This document shows, in pieces, positions 21,871 through 35,626 of a stretch of DNA of 64,000 nt. The notes below the pieces were generated by a model. It was given only the letters and a program-made list of their open reading frames with translations, was not told the DNA's origin and did no database searches. Each line of letters opens with the position of its first letter. Within the stretch, counting starts at the first letter, position 1. This DNA comes from Sambucus nigra. Lineage: Eukaryota > Streptophyta > Magnoliopsida > Dipsacales > Adoxaceae. Made by a program: the position numbers and the translations under genes. The stretch spans positions 106,691,709 through 106,755,708 of the forward strand of contig OX422222.1 in the NCBI GenBank assembly GCA_949130495.1, given 5' to 3'.

Positions 21871-24312
21871 TAAATCGTAATACAGTATAATATCGCCACG
21901 GCTAATAATACACTAAGACTTCTATCCACTCATAGTATTGTCACCCCACGTACTTCAAAATAGATTAAGTCCTTCAAAAAAGCTAATACTATCCCACTTA
22001 GTACCCACGCAAGCTCTATTCATTAATAGAAACTACGGTATTACCCAATTTTCGTGTACATTGTACCTAGAACTAGTCTAACTTTATCCTATACGATACC
22101 CGCATAGCCTAGTCCATCACTGGCCTAGCTATCCAACAATTTACTATAAATGTATCTATTAAGCTTCACTAAGCCATTTACATGATAACACTCGAAGAAT
22201 CCAACAAATTATTGTAACTTTAACTATGCAATAAGAGTAATAAACCGTACATAGTACCATATGCTACCTCATAACCAATAAATAACATCAAATTAAGAAT
22301 AGTAGTACAAACCAAATCCCAAATTTAAGATATAAGTCTTAACTTTAAGACTAATTAGTGAACTGCTTCATACTATTATACGACTACAACAAAACGATAT
22401 CCCTATCCATATACTAAAGATACAACTAGCATAGCTCCATGTGTCACCCGAATAATTAGATACACACAATATCATAATGAGCACAATAACGGGACACAAT
22501 CTCCTCATATAACATGTCCATCACTAGACTAATTGAAAAATATAATTCTTATAAACCACGCGAAGGCTTCTACCTTTGGGGACATTCTCGTACATCTATT
22601 GATACATTCGTGGGGGTCCCTCACCTAATGAAATTAGAACATGCATACAAAAAGAATGGGGGGATTGCTATGCGGTCACGCCATCGCGTGGTCATGTACC
22701 AAACCACCCAATGGACCAAGTTATCCACGCCCCCACATCGTGAGACGGCAACCAACTGAATATATGATCAAATCATCGACCTCCACGCACCCTACTCATC
22801 AGCCAGGGGCGTAGTTGCTCCCACAATCCATAAAATCCACAACCCCCACCTATAGATTCCCCATGCGCCAAATACGTACATATGTTATGTTCACAAATAA
22901 CACTCAAAGCATATATATAGATATCACCGATACATATTTACAAATACGATATATCTCTTTAGTCGTATAAACAAATACGTTATACTCTCCCGAACGTACA
23001 TAATGGATTATACATTCCCTCGGACTAAACCTCAATCCCATAACCAAAATCTCCATGAAAACAAGTATGATTAGAATTCCTAATATCCTAATAAAAACCT
23101 TTTGGGAAGTTGTAAGGGAAATACAAAGGTTCTAACAAAAATAAAAGATACCAACAATCTGACTGAATTTGTGCGCACAAGGCTGTTATGCAACCGTGCG
23201 AAGGGGACCTTATCTTGAGCTTTCTGCCCACATCCGTGTGCACGGGACCCTGTTCGTAGCCCAACGAACTAAAAGCGGGGCTGACGCGCCCAATTTCATC
23301 CAAAACCTATCGAACTTGACTTTTTTAACACCAGATCGTCTTTAAACATTATTCAAACCTCAAAACAGTAATACCTTAAACACGCGATCCTTTTAAGTGT
23401 TTCTAAACATGTTTCTATCAATCAATGATCATTACCTAGATTAAAACATCAAAATAAGGCCTAAATCATAACTTTTAAGATCAAAGTAGTTAGGGTTCCT
23501 CTTAATTTTCAGTTTAATCAATGCAGTGGGTCTTTAATCATCAAAGTCTATTTTAAATACATGATTCATCAATCCCAATAAGATTTATAACATATGTATA
23601 CAAAGTCTAGATATTCATCATAATGATCAATGTACAACTCAGTAATGCATTATATTCAAGCCTAACATGTGTCTAATCCCAAAATAGATGAAGAAAATAA
23701 TTAATCATAAATTATATCTTGCCTGAATATTGAAGATTGAAGTCTCTTGCTTGATTCTTCTTGGTGTTTCCTCAGGTTCTCCCCAAATCCCTTATTTGGT
23801 TCTCTTAAAGGCTTCTTTGTTGCCTAGGGTTTGTGTTATGTGTAAAGTGAATGTTTAATAAGGGTTAAGTCTCTTTTAAACCCTAAATTCCACAAGTCTC
23901 CTATGGCCCAATATTAGACTTCCAAATAGACCAAAATGCTATCCAAAAACTCCCAAAACTTAACTCAAAGGAGTATCCCTCGCTAGGGCCCAAACCGACA
24001 TACTATAAACACCTCTCCGTGCCTCTGCTTTCTTGGAGCCCAGTCCAACGATCCCGACTCGTAACATAAAAATAAATCAACCTGTTATTATTAATTTACG
24101 AGTCATCCACATATAATTAAATTTCTTCATTTAAATTAATTACGACTCGAAATTCATAATTTCAATAAATTACAGATTGAGTAGAAGGGCAAACCCATTG
24201 CACGAGGCTCCCGCTACTGCGGGGTACTGGGGGGTTGGATTTGAAATAATTGTTAAATAAGTATTTATTTTATTAATTAAAATATGGGATATTATTGTTG
24301 CAACATTAGGAG
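21871..24312. other. AT-rich sequence, no gene seen
   Basis: Probably the rest of repeat family A (a long gypsy-type LTR or untranslated region). Open stretches at 22514-22759 and 23088-23303 show no domain and are not convincing genes. Confidence 0.4.
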
Positions 24313-24676
24313 CTATGAAGCACGGACACTCTCCCGGAAGACAAGAGTCGCATGTCGTGTCTAAACACGTATTATGTGCGCGCTTTGACATGTTACCAAC
24401 ACGCTGTGGACACGCTGGGACATGTGATGGTGATTTTGCTTTATTTATGATTTTTAATGTTAACGTGTATTTGAATTTTGTTTTGTGGTCCATTTTCTTA
24501 ATTTCACGTTAAGAATGCTCTAATAATATATATATGGAAACAAATATGTTTCATTTCATTAATATATATATTTAAATATATTATATATTATACTTATTCT
24601 AGCGTGTCGTATCCTAGTTTTTGGAAGAATCACGTGTCGCGTGTCGAAACGCGTATTACGAGTCCGTGCTTCATAG
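24313..24676. mobile_element. MITE with CTATGAAGCACGGAC termini
   Basis: The two ends are perfect 15-bp inverted repeats (CTATGAAGCACGGAC and its complement) and the subtermini are rich in GTGTCG/CGACAC. Length 364 bp, no coding capacity. No clear target duplication was found, so the superfamily is open; Mutator-like is a guess. Confidence 0.7.
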
Positions 24677-25968
24677 ATAAAAGTTAAATAAAGCTTTCAA
24701 ATCTTGGTGAAAGGGATTCAAGTTCACGAAAAAATGATTTAGAAATAGTTATTATTGATGTTAAATTGGAGAAGGCAGCAGCGTTGAAAAGGATCTAGGA
24801 ATTAGACGCGTTGGAGAAGACAAGAACATTGATGGTTGTATGAGGTGGGAGAGGGTGGGGTTGAAAGTTTTAGGAAGCTTTATGGAATCAAAAAGTATTG
24901 ACAAAATGGGCTAAAGAGTAGACTGATATGCAATGTTTTAAATTACGGTCGCGCAAGATGTCGCATTTTAGTTCCGATGGCGCGTAAGCAATATATGCAT
25001 TTGATTTTATAATAAAAAATTCTAATAAATAAATAAGTTCAAACAATCATGAGAAGAACACTCACATCATTTGAAATAAAGTCATAGATTCATAAAGTAC
25101 TACATAATTGCAACTAAAGCCACCATATTTCAAACAAAAATCTATTTTCTATTTTTTATTTCCAATTTCGATAGAAAATTTAGTAAACTAGGGATACACA
25201 TTCGTTTGTTAAAAATAAGCTATTATTTTAAAAATGTGATTTATAGATAATTTGAAAGTCAAATATAATTTACTGAAAGTTTGACTTTTAACCTTTAAAA
25301 TGTAATGGCCAAAATTTAATTTATAGAAAGTTTAGGGACCAAAATGTATACTACAGAAATTTCAGGGGACAAATTGTAATTCACATAAAGTTTTAGGGGG
25401 TCAAAATGTAATTTGCAAAAAAGTTGGGGTGTAAATGTAATATTCAAAGACAAATAATGTTTTAAAAATTTGTTGAAAACATGTTAAAGTTTAGTTTTCA
25501 ATTTTTTGGAAATTGAAATATCAGAAAAACTATTTTCGAGCTTTTTACTTTGAAAAATAAATTTGAACCCAATTTTTAGATTTTCATTTATATGGAAAAA
25601 TTTTAGAATTTCTTTTTGGAAAAAACCTTATTTTCTACAACTACACAAGCCCTTAGTGTTTCAAGATATTGGTTTGCATTTTCTAAAGGTTTAAAAAACA
25701 AAGAAAAAATGGGGAAAAGCATACACAACGATGTAGTTTTATAATTGGTGCATTAAAATGCCTTATGCCCTAATTGTGCGAAATCGCGCTAAATAACATC
25801 AATAGCGAATATAGCGCGAAAAAGCGTCAAAATTGCGTGCCACGTCATTAATCGCGCACGCTATTTGGGATTCCCACAAAACAAAGTGGGCTAATCAGAT
25901 TAAATTTAAACTAAGGAGATAGATAATCTAGGTACTTAAGAACACAAAACAACTAAAATTCCTTCTCC

Positions 25969-25971
<3 letters not shown>
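24677..25971. other. Non-coding, AT-rich
   Basis: No gene seen. The stretch 25290-25440 has several loosely repeated phrases of the form 'AAAATGTAAT...AAAGTTT', perhaps a decayed MITE. Confidence 0.35.

Positions 25972-26012
<41 letters not shown>
25972..26012. repeat. (CT)n microsatellite
   Basis: About 20 uninterrupted CT units. Confidence 0.95.
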
Positions 26013-26014
<2 letters not shown>

Positions 26015-26858
26015 CCTTAGCCTACTCATCATAATAACTCTCGAGTAGCTTCATGGGATTGTTGTATGTGGGTGTTCGGTGGGGGGTCTAAAGAAAAGTT
26101 GGATGTTAAGAGAGCAAAGCTTCTTGAGGAGGAGGATGGAGTCTTGGGCTTTTTTGAAAATTTGCATGGGAAGGATAAGAATGTTGTGGTGGGGCTGAAT
26201 GGTTAGATTGCCATCCAATTAGTGGGGAGAAGATAGGTTGGCTAGAGGCCTATTGAGTAGGAAGTGGGTGAAAATGGCATTGCTGGAATGCCATGGGGAT
26301 AAAGCTCATGGACTAGATGGATTTTTCTAGTGTTGGGGTGAATTGAAGAGGATTTGATGTAATTTTCTCAATGAGTGTTTTGATAATGCAGTGTTTAAGT
26401 GGTGTTTGTGTCTACAAAGGAGATTTTTATATGTTTGATTCTAGAGATGTCTTGTGATGTGAGGGTCAGAGATTATGTTGCGAGACATTCTTAGTGAGAT
26501 AATGGCTTTGCTACTAGGGGATTTTTGTTAAGGCTAGGCAAATACTTGAAATGAGGCAGTGGAAAAGATGAAGTAGATGGAAGCACGAGGAAAGTAAGAA
26601 AATTAATGTGTTCCACTTGCTTTATGAATTCACAAGAGTAGAAATTTTCGCAGAAGAGAAGAAAAATATAATATATTGATAGAAATCTGATCTATTATAA
26701 TGAAGGGGCATGACTTGTTTATACCCTAAAATTATATACTTGCTTGGAAGATACTCCAAATCTAGTCCTCCTTAATTAGGGAAGTTACGATTCTTGCGTA
26801 ACTAATTATAAAAAGGGGCTTTATAAATTTAGGGCCTATTGTAATATGTATTTTGAAA

Positions 26859-27022
26859 ATAGGACAACAAACATTTTATTTATAGTTTTAGTCCCTATTT
26901 TTGAATAAAGCCGCTGGCGCGGACCCATATTCATAAAAACGTCAACCAATCACAGCATGCCACGTGTCCCTTTAATTTGAAAATAGGGACTAAAAATTGA
27001 AACGAAATGTTTGTTGTCCTAT
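26859..27022. mobile_element. 164-bp MITE
   Basis: The ends ATAGGACAACAAACATTT and its reverse complement are perfect over 18 bp, and inner copies of TAGTCCCTATTTT pair as well, so the whole element can fold back. No coding sequence. Confidence 0.75.
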
Positions 27023-27191
27023 ATCCATAATCAATATTATTTTAAGTCCTAAAAGTACATAATCTATTATAAAAATCGAAACTTGTCAAAACCTAATATT
27101 CTAAACGTATTAAGTTTCTAAAGACTCGAAAAAAGGAATAAATGACCCCAAATAATATAATAAAATTTCATGAATAAAATAATACAATAAT

Positions 27192-27505
27192 TGATGTGAA
27201 TGAAGAATTGGGGATATTTTTGTCATTTTAGGATTTTATTGTATTTTTGTTATTTTCTTTTATTTCCTTTATTTGATGTATTTTTTTTATTAGTTGTTTG
27301 TTTGGTATTATAGGAAGGAAGTAGCAAAGGCTAATAGGGACATAATTGTAATTACTTCTTTAGCTTGGAACCTAAGCTATCTTCCTCCTATAAATACCCA
27401 TATGTAGCCTCATTTGAGGCATTCTTCCATTTTATGAGATATTGATTAGAGAGAGTTGAGACGAGAGTCCTCTTTTCTTGATCCCATTTGACGTCATTTA
27501 CGTCA
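27192..27505 (+). repeat. Solo LTR of family B
   Basis: 314 bp, starting TGATGTGAATG and ending TGACGTCATTTACGTCA, flanked by perfect ATAAT duplications (27187-27191 and 27506-27510). It matches the LTRs at 39017-39322 and 40677-40984. A TATAAATACCC promoter-like box is present in the middle. Confidence 0.92.
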
Positions 27506-28450
27506 ATAATACTGTTGTTTGTTAGGGGGAGGGAGGTGTTAGAGAGTTGGTCTTAAGTGGTATTTTTAGTGGCAAAAAAAAGAAGAAGAAAATTAATGAG
27601 TTGTGGAAAACAGAGGGCTGGCAATTAAAAAAAGTTGATTAAAAGAAATTTGGCCCGTTTATGCAAATGGTTATGGAGATTCCCTGTTGATCAAAGCTTT
27701 TTTGGTGTTTGGTTTAGAGGAGAAAGTATGAGATTCAAGCTGATGGATAGATTATAAAGTGGTGGAGCGAGGGTCTTTTCATTGTTCTTAGAATTTCATT
27801 TCTTAAGCTTTTCTTCCTTGGGCATTTGAAATTTGAAGTGGGGTCTAGGAGTCACATTCGACTTTTGGAGGATACTTGGGTTAGGTTTCAATCTTTTCAT
27901 TTTCTTTTCCCCGGCTTTATAATTATCATTGAATTATAATGCTTAATTTTTCCATTTTGGATCATCTCAAAATTGTGTTTGGAAGAAGAAATTTGAATGA
28001 AAGTGAAGTTGATGAGCATGTTTTCTTTGGGTTTTAACTGATGGAAGTCTGTTTGAATCCCTTTATTGCCATTAAAGAAGAAGGTGGATGGTTAATTCTT
28101 CCTATGTCTTTTCTTGTATTTTATTTTTGAGTTATTGGTTTCTTCCTATTTGTGGCATTTTTTTCCATCCATATAAAATGATTTGGAAGGCAGCGAAAGC
28201 CCAAGTTTTTGCTTGATAATTGCTTTGAGGAAGGTTAGCACTTGTAATTTGACCAAACGTGCCTTTAAGTTCCTCTTGGTTTATATGGTGCGAAGAGTCT
28301 GTTAAATATGTTGACCATTTATTTTTTCATTTTTTTTTCCTTTACATCCTTTTGTTCGATAATGTCTTTTGGGAGTTTGGGGTGGAGTGGGGGTGTGTGG
28401 GTGGGGGGTATTGCACTATTTTCGGAAGGAGAGGCTATTTTGGTAGACTT

Positions 28451-28908
28451 CGGTAATTATGGATGTGAAAAGAAGTTTGAAAATCTTTGGAGATGTGTTA
28501 TGTTTGTGTGAGTGCAAGAGGTTTGGTTGGAGAGAAATTGAAGAATTGTCAAAGATAAAGTTGAAGACAAATATATTGTGTAGGCAAAAGATCTCATTTC
28601 ATGCCTTTTTTCCCCTCCAAATATTTAAAGAATATAAATGTTTGCTCCTTGGCTGGAAATAATTGTGTAATATAGTGGAATGGGTTGCATGTTTCTTGTG
28701 ATTAAGGACAATATTTTTTTTTTATTTCTTTAAGTGACTTATAGTCCTCCATCCTTTCATAAACTTATGTATTTTTAATAGAATTTTTGTTTCTTATATA
28801 TTTAGATGATAGGTAAAAAGATCTAAAGTCCCTTCAATCCTCAAAGAATTTAATCGAAGTTGCATGTAACTGGAATAACCATTTTTTCATCCCTACACTT
28901 CTCTACAG
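28451..28908. other. Intron or upstream sequence of the phospholipase gene
   Basis: AT-rich, ending in a pyrimidine tract and CTACAG at the first visible exon. No coding exon seen. Confidence 0.5.
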
Positions 28909-29823
28909 GTATTGCCAGTAGATATAACTCTACTACCTCTTCTCGAGAAGCTATACGTTGATAATAACAAGCTATCTGTTTTGCCATCTGAGCTTGGCGA
29001 GCTGAAAAAATTGAAAGTTCTCAGGGTTGACTACAACATGCTGGTTTCAGTACCTGGTAACCTTGGAATTATATATATATATACAGCTTATTTATGTAAA
29101 TATTTTTTCATATTAGTTTCAGACCATTTCACTTTCCTATATATAAACTGAAGTAAAACAAACGTATCTTTGCTAATTCTCTGGATTTTTTGTACAAATG
29201 TATTCCATGAAACTTATTCTTTTGCTCGTCTTGGTTGGAAACTGTAAGCAGTTGAATTGAAAAAGTGTGTTGAACTGATGGAGCTGTCGCTGGAACACAA
29301 CAAGCTGGTCCGGCCACTTCTTGATTTCAGGTCATCTAACAATCGATCCATGTCTCTAATTGTCTTACATTTTATTCTACTACGTCTTTTAGGCTCTGTT
29401 TTGTTCGGGAAAAAACATTTTTAACCTAGGTGAAATAATGATAAGTTTATTCACCTATTCGGAGTTGACTTTTGCTCGCTATTTTGGGCAAAATTAAATA
29501 ATTATAAAAATACAATATTCATTAATTAATAGGAACAAATGTTACTCTGAATATATGGAAAATACTTTTCATCATTTTTCTTTTCACCTAGTCGAAAAAT
29601 ATTTCACCAATCAAATGGGAACTTAGAATAAATTTGTATTGATGTCTAACATATGTTTTTAGCTTACAGAGCTATGTCGGAGTTACGTGTTCTTAGACTA
29701 TTTGGTAATCCCCTTGAATTTCTTCCCGAAATTTTGCCGTTACACAAAATTCATCACCTGTCTCTTGCAAACGTTAGAATTGTGGCAGATGACTATCTAA
29801 GATATGTGAATGTGCTGATAGAG
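28909..29823 (+). CDS. PLA1: LRR-coding exons of the phospholipase gene
   Basis: Exons 28909-29056, 29252-29330 and 29670-29823 encode about four leucine-rich repeats (LLEKLYVDNNKLSVLPSELG, LMELSLEHNKL, LRVLRLFGNPLEFLPEI). Introns are in phases 1, 2 and 0. Intron 29331-29669 holds a probable MITE remnant (about 29390-29640). Confidence 0.88.
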
Positions 29824-32800
29824 GTAGTGGTCAATACAATATATATCGTGTAGTTATTTTGCAGACCTCTTAAGATTCGTCAAGTTAATATGTACCTTCT
29901 TCTTGGGGTGATTGCAGATGGAGAACAGTTCTTACTTTGTTGCATCTCGACATAAACTTAGTGCCTTCTTTTCTCTTATATTCCGATTTTCTTCTTGTCA
30001 TCACCCTTTGCTTGCATCTGCCCTGGCAAAGATAATGCAAGACGAAGGAAACCGTGCAGTTGTCGGTAAAGATGAGAATGCTGTACGGCAGCTCATAAGT
30101 ATGATAAGTAGTGATGATCAGCATGTGGTATGTTAGTTTGTGGTTAGATGATAATGAGTAATTCTAGAGTGACACATTGGGGGCACAATATGGGCCCCAC
30201 CATCCACTATACACCAACAAATGAATGAGGGACGCATAGGATCCATTCCCTAAGCTTGTCCCTAAAGTGGGTCCCACTAGAATTTCTTGATAAACAATGT
30301 TTGCCTATTTTTCTTTCAGTTAATCTAAATAGTTATGCTTTCTCTCAGGTTGAACAAGCCTGCTCTGCTCTTTCATCTCTTGCCTCGGATGTCTCTGTGG
30401 CAATGTCGTTGATGAAATCTGATATCATGCAACCAATTGAAAGAGTACTGAAATCTACTGACCCGAAAGAACTGATATCTGTATTGCAAGTTGTGGTCCA
30501 GTTGGCCTTCACATCTGATACTGTAGCTCAAAAGATGTTGACCAAGGAATTGTTGAAATCATTGAAATCGTTATGTTCCCATAAAAACCCAGAGGCAAGC
30601 TCGCAATTTTCCAATTATGGCATGCCATATTTTTTGCTTCCCTTTCTGTTGCATGGTCATCTGAGACTGGAGGTTTATCTCTCATTAGGTACAAAGGTTT
30701 GCTTTATTATCAGTTGGAAACTTAGCCTTCTGCTTAGAGATTCGTCGTACCCTAATTACTTCTGAAAGCTTGAGGGAACTTCTTTTGCGGCTAACAGTTT
30801 CATCAGCGCCACGTGTGAGTAAAGCTGCGGCTCGTGCTCTGGCAATTCTTGGTTGGTTTCTGCATAGAATATTCATCGTTTTTATAGATTTTTGTTAAGT
30901 GCAAAAAAATCCAGAATTGTGTAATCTCTCTTGAACTATACATATTGTGAACTTTTAAACAATTTTGACGTAAATGACGTCAAATGGGAGCAAGAAAAGA
31001 TAATATCTCTCTAAACTCTCTCAAATCACAATATCTCAAAATCAAGGAATGACTCAAATGAGCCTACATAAGGGGTATTTATAGGAAGGAGGTTGCTTCG
31101 CCACTAAGCTAAGAATCTAATTACAGTTATGTCCCTAAGGGCCAATTAACCTTCCTTCCTCTAAATACTAAACAAAAGGAAAAAACAATGAATACTAAAG
31201 ATAAAAAAATACTAAAAATAACCCCAATTCTTCATTCACATCATTCTCTCCGCCTTCGAAAAAGTTCGTCCTCGAACTTTAAGATTGAGGTCGAATGCAA
31301 AAATTCCCAAAATTGCGGAAGAGACAACTTGAGGGGCCAAAATTGAATTTCTGAAAATTTGAGAAGGAGAGGGTATTCTTCAATTCATGGTGCAATCATC
31401 ATCATGTTCCTCTCGCCTCTCATGTCCAACATCAAAATTATCTTCCACCGAGGTCAAAAACCAAGGTTTGGGTGCCAAACCCTAGTTCTTGAGAGGACGG
31501 GGTCAAAATGGGTTGAAATTTGATTGATTTTGTGGGAGAAGGGGTTCGGAACACTTTTGGGTGGATCTTGGTAAAGAAACACCGGTTCTTGAATCCGACC
31601 ATGGAGTAGGGGATGACAGGGCTGCCCTAGGGTTTCCTCCACTGGAGCAGGGCTTTTTGGGGCCGGATTGTGGGCGGAAATCGTGTTTAGTGACAGAATT
31701 GGTTTGCTATTGGAAAGCAGGGGTTGGCCGGGGCTGTTTTGGGTTTGAGAAGTAGGGTTTCTTGGGGATGTGGGCCAGAACAGGGCAGCAGGGTTGGGAG
31801 GGGCTGAATAAGGACTGCTGGGGCTGTTTTGGGGTTATGTTGTTGCCGAAAAGAGCGTGGAGGGCTTAACAGTGGTCGGCGGTGGTGTTTTTTTTGTAAA
31901 GAGGGGCAGTCCAAAAGTTAGATCGGGGTAGGGGGAAGATAGATCGGAGGCTGTTGGAAGGATAGAGGCTGGTCGGAGGTGGAGGAGTGGTTTGGGATGG
32001 AAAACCGGCACCGGAAAGGGGCCTGGGGTTAGGCCGGAGTGTATTTGGATGGGAAGGGGGCTGCCCGATGCTAGATGTGACTCGGAGAGGCTGACCCATA
32101 GTTGAATCTGTCTTGAAGGGCTGGCCGAAAGTGTCTGGCAATGGGTTCCGTCCCTTCCCACCGTCGGTTTGGTGGTTGGGGAATTAGGGTTTGGTTGGGC
32201 CAATTTTTTTGGGGGTAGGGCGGTGAAAATGGTTGCGGAAGCGTGGTTAGATGGGTTTTGGTTTCTTGAATTAGGGTTAGGGTTTATGGTGGTGGGTGGA
32301 AATTTGGGTGGTGGTGGAGATTTTCGTGCGTCGATCTCATCTAATCGGGCCGTCAATTGGTTGAGGGCCTCCAAGATTTGATTGAAAGTGCTTTCGTCGG
32401 AGGTGTTCATCTTTTCTTGAACCCACCTTGACGTTGTTTATGAGTTTTTGTTTTACAACAACAACAACGGGTGGAGCAACTAGGTTCTGATACCTAGGCC
32501 TGTAAACGGATCGGATTCGGACCGGATCAGGCAAATCCAAATCCATATTCGTTTATGTTAAACGGATTCGGATCTAATCAGTTTATTAATCGGATCGGAT
32601 CAGGCAAATCCAAATCCATATCCGTTTATGTTAAACGGATTCAGATCGAATCCAATTATCCGATTATCCGTTTATGTTAAACTTGATTTGCAACATTTTT
32701 ATTTTCAACTCTTATTTCATAAATTTATTTTGCAAATGTTCCAAAAAAACAAATAATGAAATAAATAACTATTATAATAAATATTTAAAATATATATTTA

Positions 32801-33286
32801 AAATATTATTAAATACAATATATATTAATTAAAAATATATTATATATAATTTATACACATATATTAAAAATATTAAAAATATCGGATTATTAACGGATCG
32901 GAGTATATGAATCCAAATCCGCTCCATTTAATAAACGGGTAATCGGATAATCGGACTTTAGGCATGATCCATATCCGCTTAAATGGATCGGATTCGGATA
33001 AAATCCGATCCATTGACAGCGCTACTGATACCAATTGACGTAAATGACGTCAAATGAGCGCAAGAAAAGATAATCTCTCTAAACTCTCTCAAATCACAAT
33101 ATCTCAAAATCATGGAATGACTCAAATGAGCCTACATAAGGGGTCCTAAGGGCCAATTAACCTTCCTTCCTCAAAATACTAAACAAAAGGAAAAATACAA
33201 TGAATACTAAAGATAAAAAGAATGCTAAAAATAACTCCTATTCTTTATTCACATCAATTTTAGTGACACAATGTTGCAATAAAATG

Positions 33287-33318
<32 letters not shown>

Positions 33319-35583
33319 GGGGGTGTGTGTGTGTGTGGGGAGGGGTGGGTGGGTGGTTGGAACTTCATGTTTCATTTGCACTTCCCTTATCCTAATAGGG
33401 TCTCTTTTGTTCCATTCCAGGAGAGAACGAGAGTTTGCGTCGTGCCATTAGAGGGAAACAGGTTGCAAAGAAAGGATTGCGCATACTTTCAATGGATGGG
33501 GGTGGGATGAAAGGTCTTGCAACTGTCAAAATGCTCAAAGAAATCGAGAAGGGCACTGGGAAGCAGATACATGAGATGTTTGACCTTATATGCGGAACAT
33601 CAACGGGTGGTATGCTTGCTGTTGCCCTTGGAATTAAACAATTGTCCTTGGATAAATGTGAAGAGATGTACAAAAAACTTGGTGAGTTCTCTGCTTTAAG
33701 AGCGAACAAGTGAAACTACTTAATGATTTCTTCAGTAATTCGTATTATTTTGCTGTGTTGGTTGTTTCGTCAGGAAAACTTGTATTCGCTGAACCTGTGC
33801 CTAAGGACAATGAAACTGCAACTTGGATGGAAAAGTTGGATCACCTTTACAAAAGCTCGTCCCAAAGTTTCAGAGTCATTGTCCATGGATCTAAAGTATG
33901 TAACCCTTTCCCGATTTACATTCTTAATCACAGATGCCATTTTTCTTTAAATTTCATAAAAATATTATGAGTATAAAAATAAAATAAAAAACATTTTGAA
34001 GAGGGTTATTTTTTCATCCCAAATTTCTTCAACAAAGATTTCCATGAATTTATCTAAAGTGACTTCCACTTTCTTTATTTGCCTGTGTGATATTGAGTTT
34101 GTGTCCTACTTTTCTTTTCTTCAGAATTTTTGGCTAAGCAATATTTGAGGTGATCCTAAATACTTACCTGAGAGGTCCTCTTTCAATTGAGTTTTGTGAT
34201 TATAACCTGAAATTGTATTTTCTTGCAGCACAGTGCAGACCAGTTTGAGAGGCTGTTAAAGGAGATGTGTGCTGATGAGGATGGAGACCTCCTAATAGAT
34301 TCTGCAGTAAAAAACATTCCCAAGGTTTTTATAGTTTCAACTCTGGTCAGCGTGGTGCCAGCTCAACCTTTTATATTCCGCAATTATCAGGTTTAATAAA
34401 AAAGAGTTCTTTGTTGTAGTTTTTCATCCTTCTTTCTACTGTCAAATATTGTTATAATGTTAATATTTTTTGATTTTTTTTCTTCCCGGAAGTGTAGTAC
34501 CCTGCTGGTACATCAGAGATACATTTTGCTATTTCTGAAAGTTCGGCAACCAGTGGAATGGGATCACCAACTACAGGTGCTCAAGTTGGATATAAAAGCG
34601 ATGCTTATATTGGAAGTTGTAAGCATCACATATGGCAAGCTATAAGAGCATCATCTGCAGCTCCATATTATCTCGATGATTTTGCTGATGGTACTCTCTT
34701 CTTCTGCTTGCTTAATAAATGTTTTTTTGCGTATTATATGGGTAAATTGCAAAAAAACACCCCCTAATATTTCCTTGAATTATTCTATTTGTTTGCAATT
34801 TTCCCCGTACGTGTTGCATAAAATGGTTTTAAGCAACACGTAAGGAGCTATTTGCAATTTTTTCATAGTTTAGGTAATCGTCTGTGATCAGAACAATAGT
34901 TTAGGGGTGTCTGGCATTTTAAGCTTCTTTTTTTCTTTTTTTAAGATTTATACGTAACATGTTGGATGATGTTTAACCTGCATTTCCTCCTTCCATTTTT
35001 CTCCACTTTCATAATTTCTATAGATGTATATCGCTGGCAAGATGGTGCAATTGTAGCCAATAATCCTACTATTATTGCCATACGAGAAGCACAGCTAATA
35101 TGGCCAGATGCAAAGATTGACTGTTTAGTTTCTGTTGGATGTGGTTCTGTTCCAACAAAGGTACGTACAAACTTCATTCCTTTCTGGAGACTTTTATTGG
35201 ATTCTGATGTTATAATTCTGAATATATTCAAGTTGTCTGGAGATTCTGGATATATCTTATGATTTAAAGATGATGAAAAATATCATAATGCCTTGCAAGA
35301 ACTGGGCATATTAAATCGGTAGATCTTGTTTAACATGCATAATGAAAAAGAGTTTATGATGCCTAATCATGACCACCTTGTTGCCCAATAATCCTATCTC
35401 TTGTAGTGGAACACTTAATATATACTACTTATTTGGTCATAAGTTAATTGGGAGTATACGACTTTCTGACTTGTGCAGGATTGCTTATGTTTGGGTATGC
35501 ATAATTCTTGTTAGACAGTTCTAGAACTGATATATGCCCAATATATCAGGTTATTCTTAGATAATTACGCCGTGCCCGTATAG

Positions 35584-35626
<43 letters not shown>

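Larger units (their letters stand above)
26060..28450 (+). pseudogene. LINE (L1-type) ORF2 remnant
   Basis: Fragments in broken frames follow the order of a plant LINE. At 26295-26326 is GDKAHGLDGF, the RT motif usually gDKAPGPDGF. At about 26470-26500 is a DILSEIM block. At 27841-27888 is GSRSHIRLLEDTWV, matching the C-terminal GxIRFWEDxW region. At 28173-28215 is an IKMIWK...AQVFA piece, and near 28290 an ESVKYVDHLFFH piece, both of the zf-RVT domain. The middle has been filled by a MITE (26859-27022), a solo LTR (27192-27505) and other sequence. No function remains. Confidence 0.7.

Noticed and set aside
22514..22759. 81-codon open frame in repeat family A
   Set aside because: No domain, no splice or promoter context, and it lies in LTR-like sequence.
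31454..32410. Possible host gene in the intron (proline-rich minus-strand frames)
   Set aside because: It lies between two LTRs of family B and its start matches the internal ORF of the copy at 39403, so it belongs to the element.
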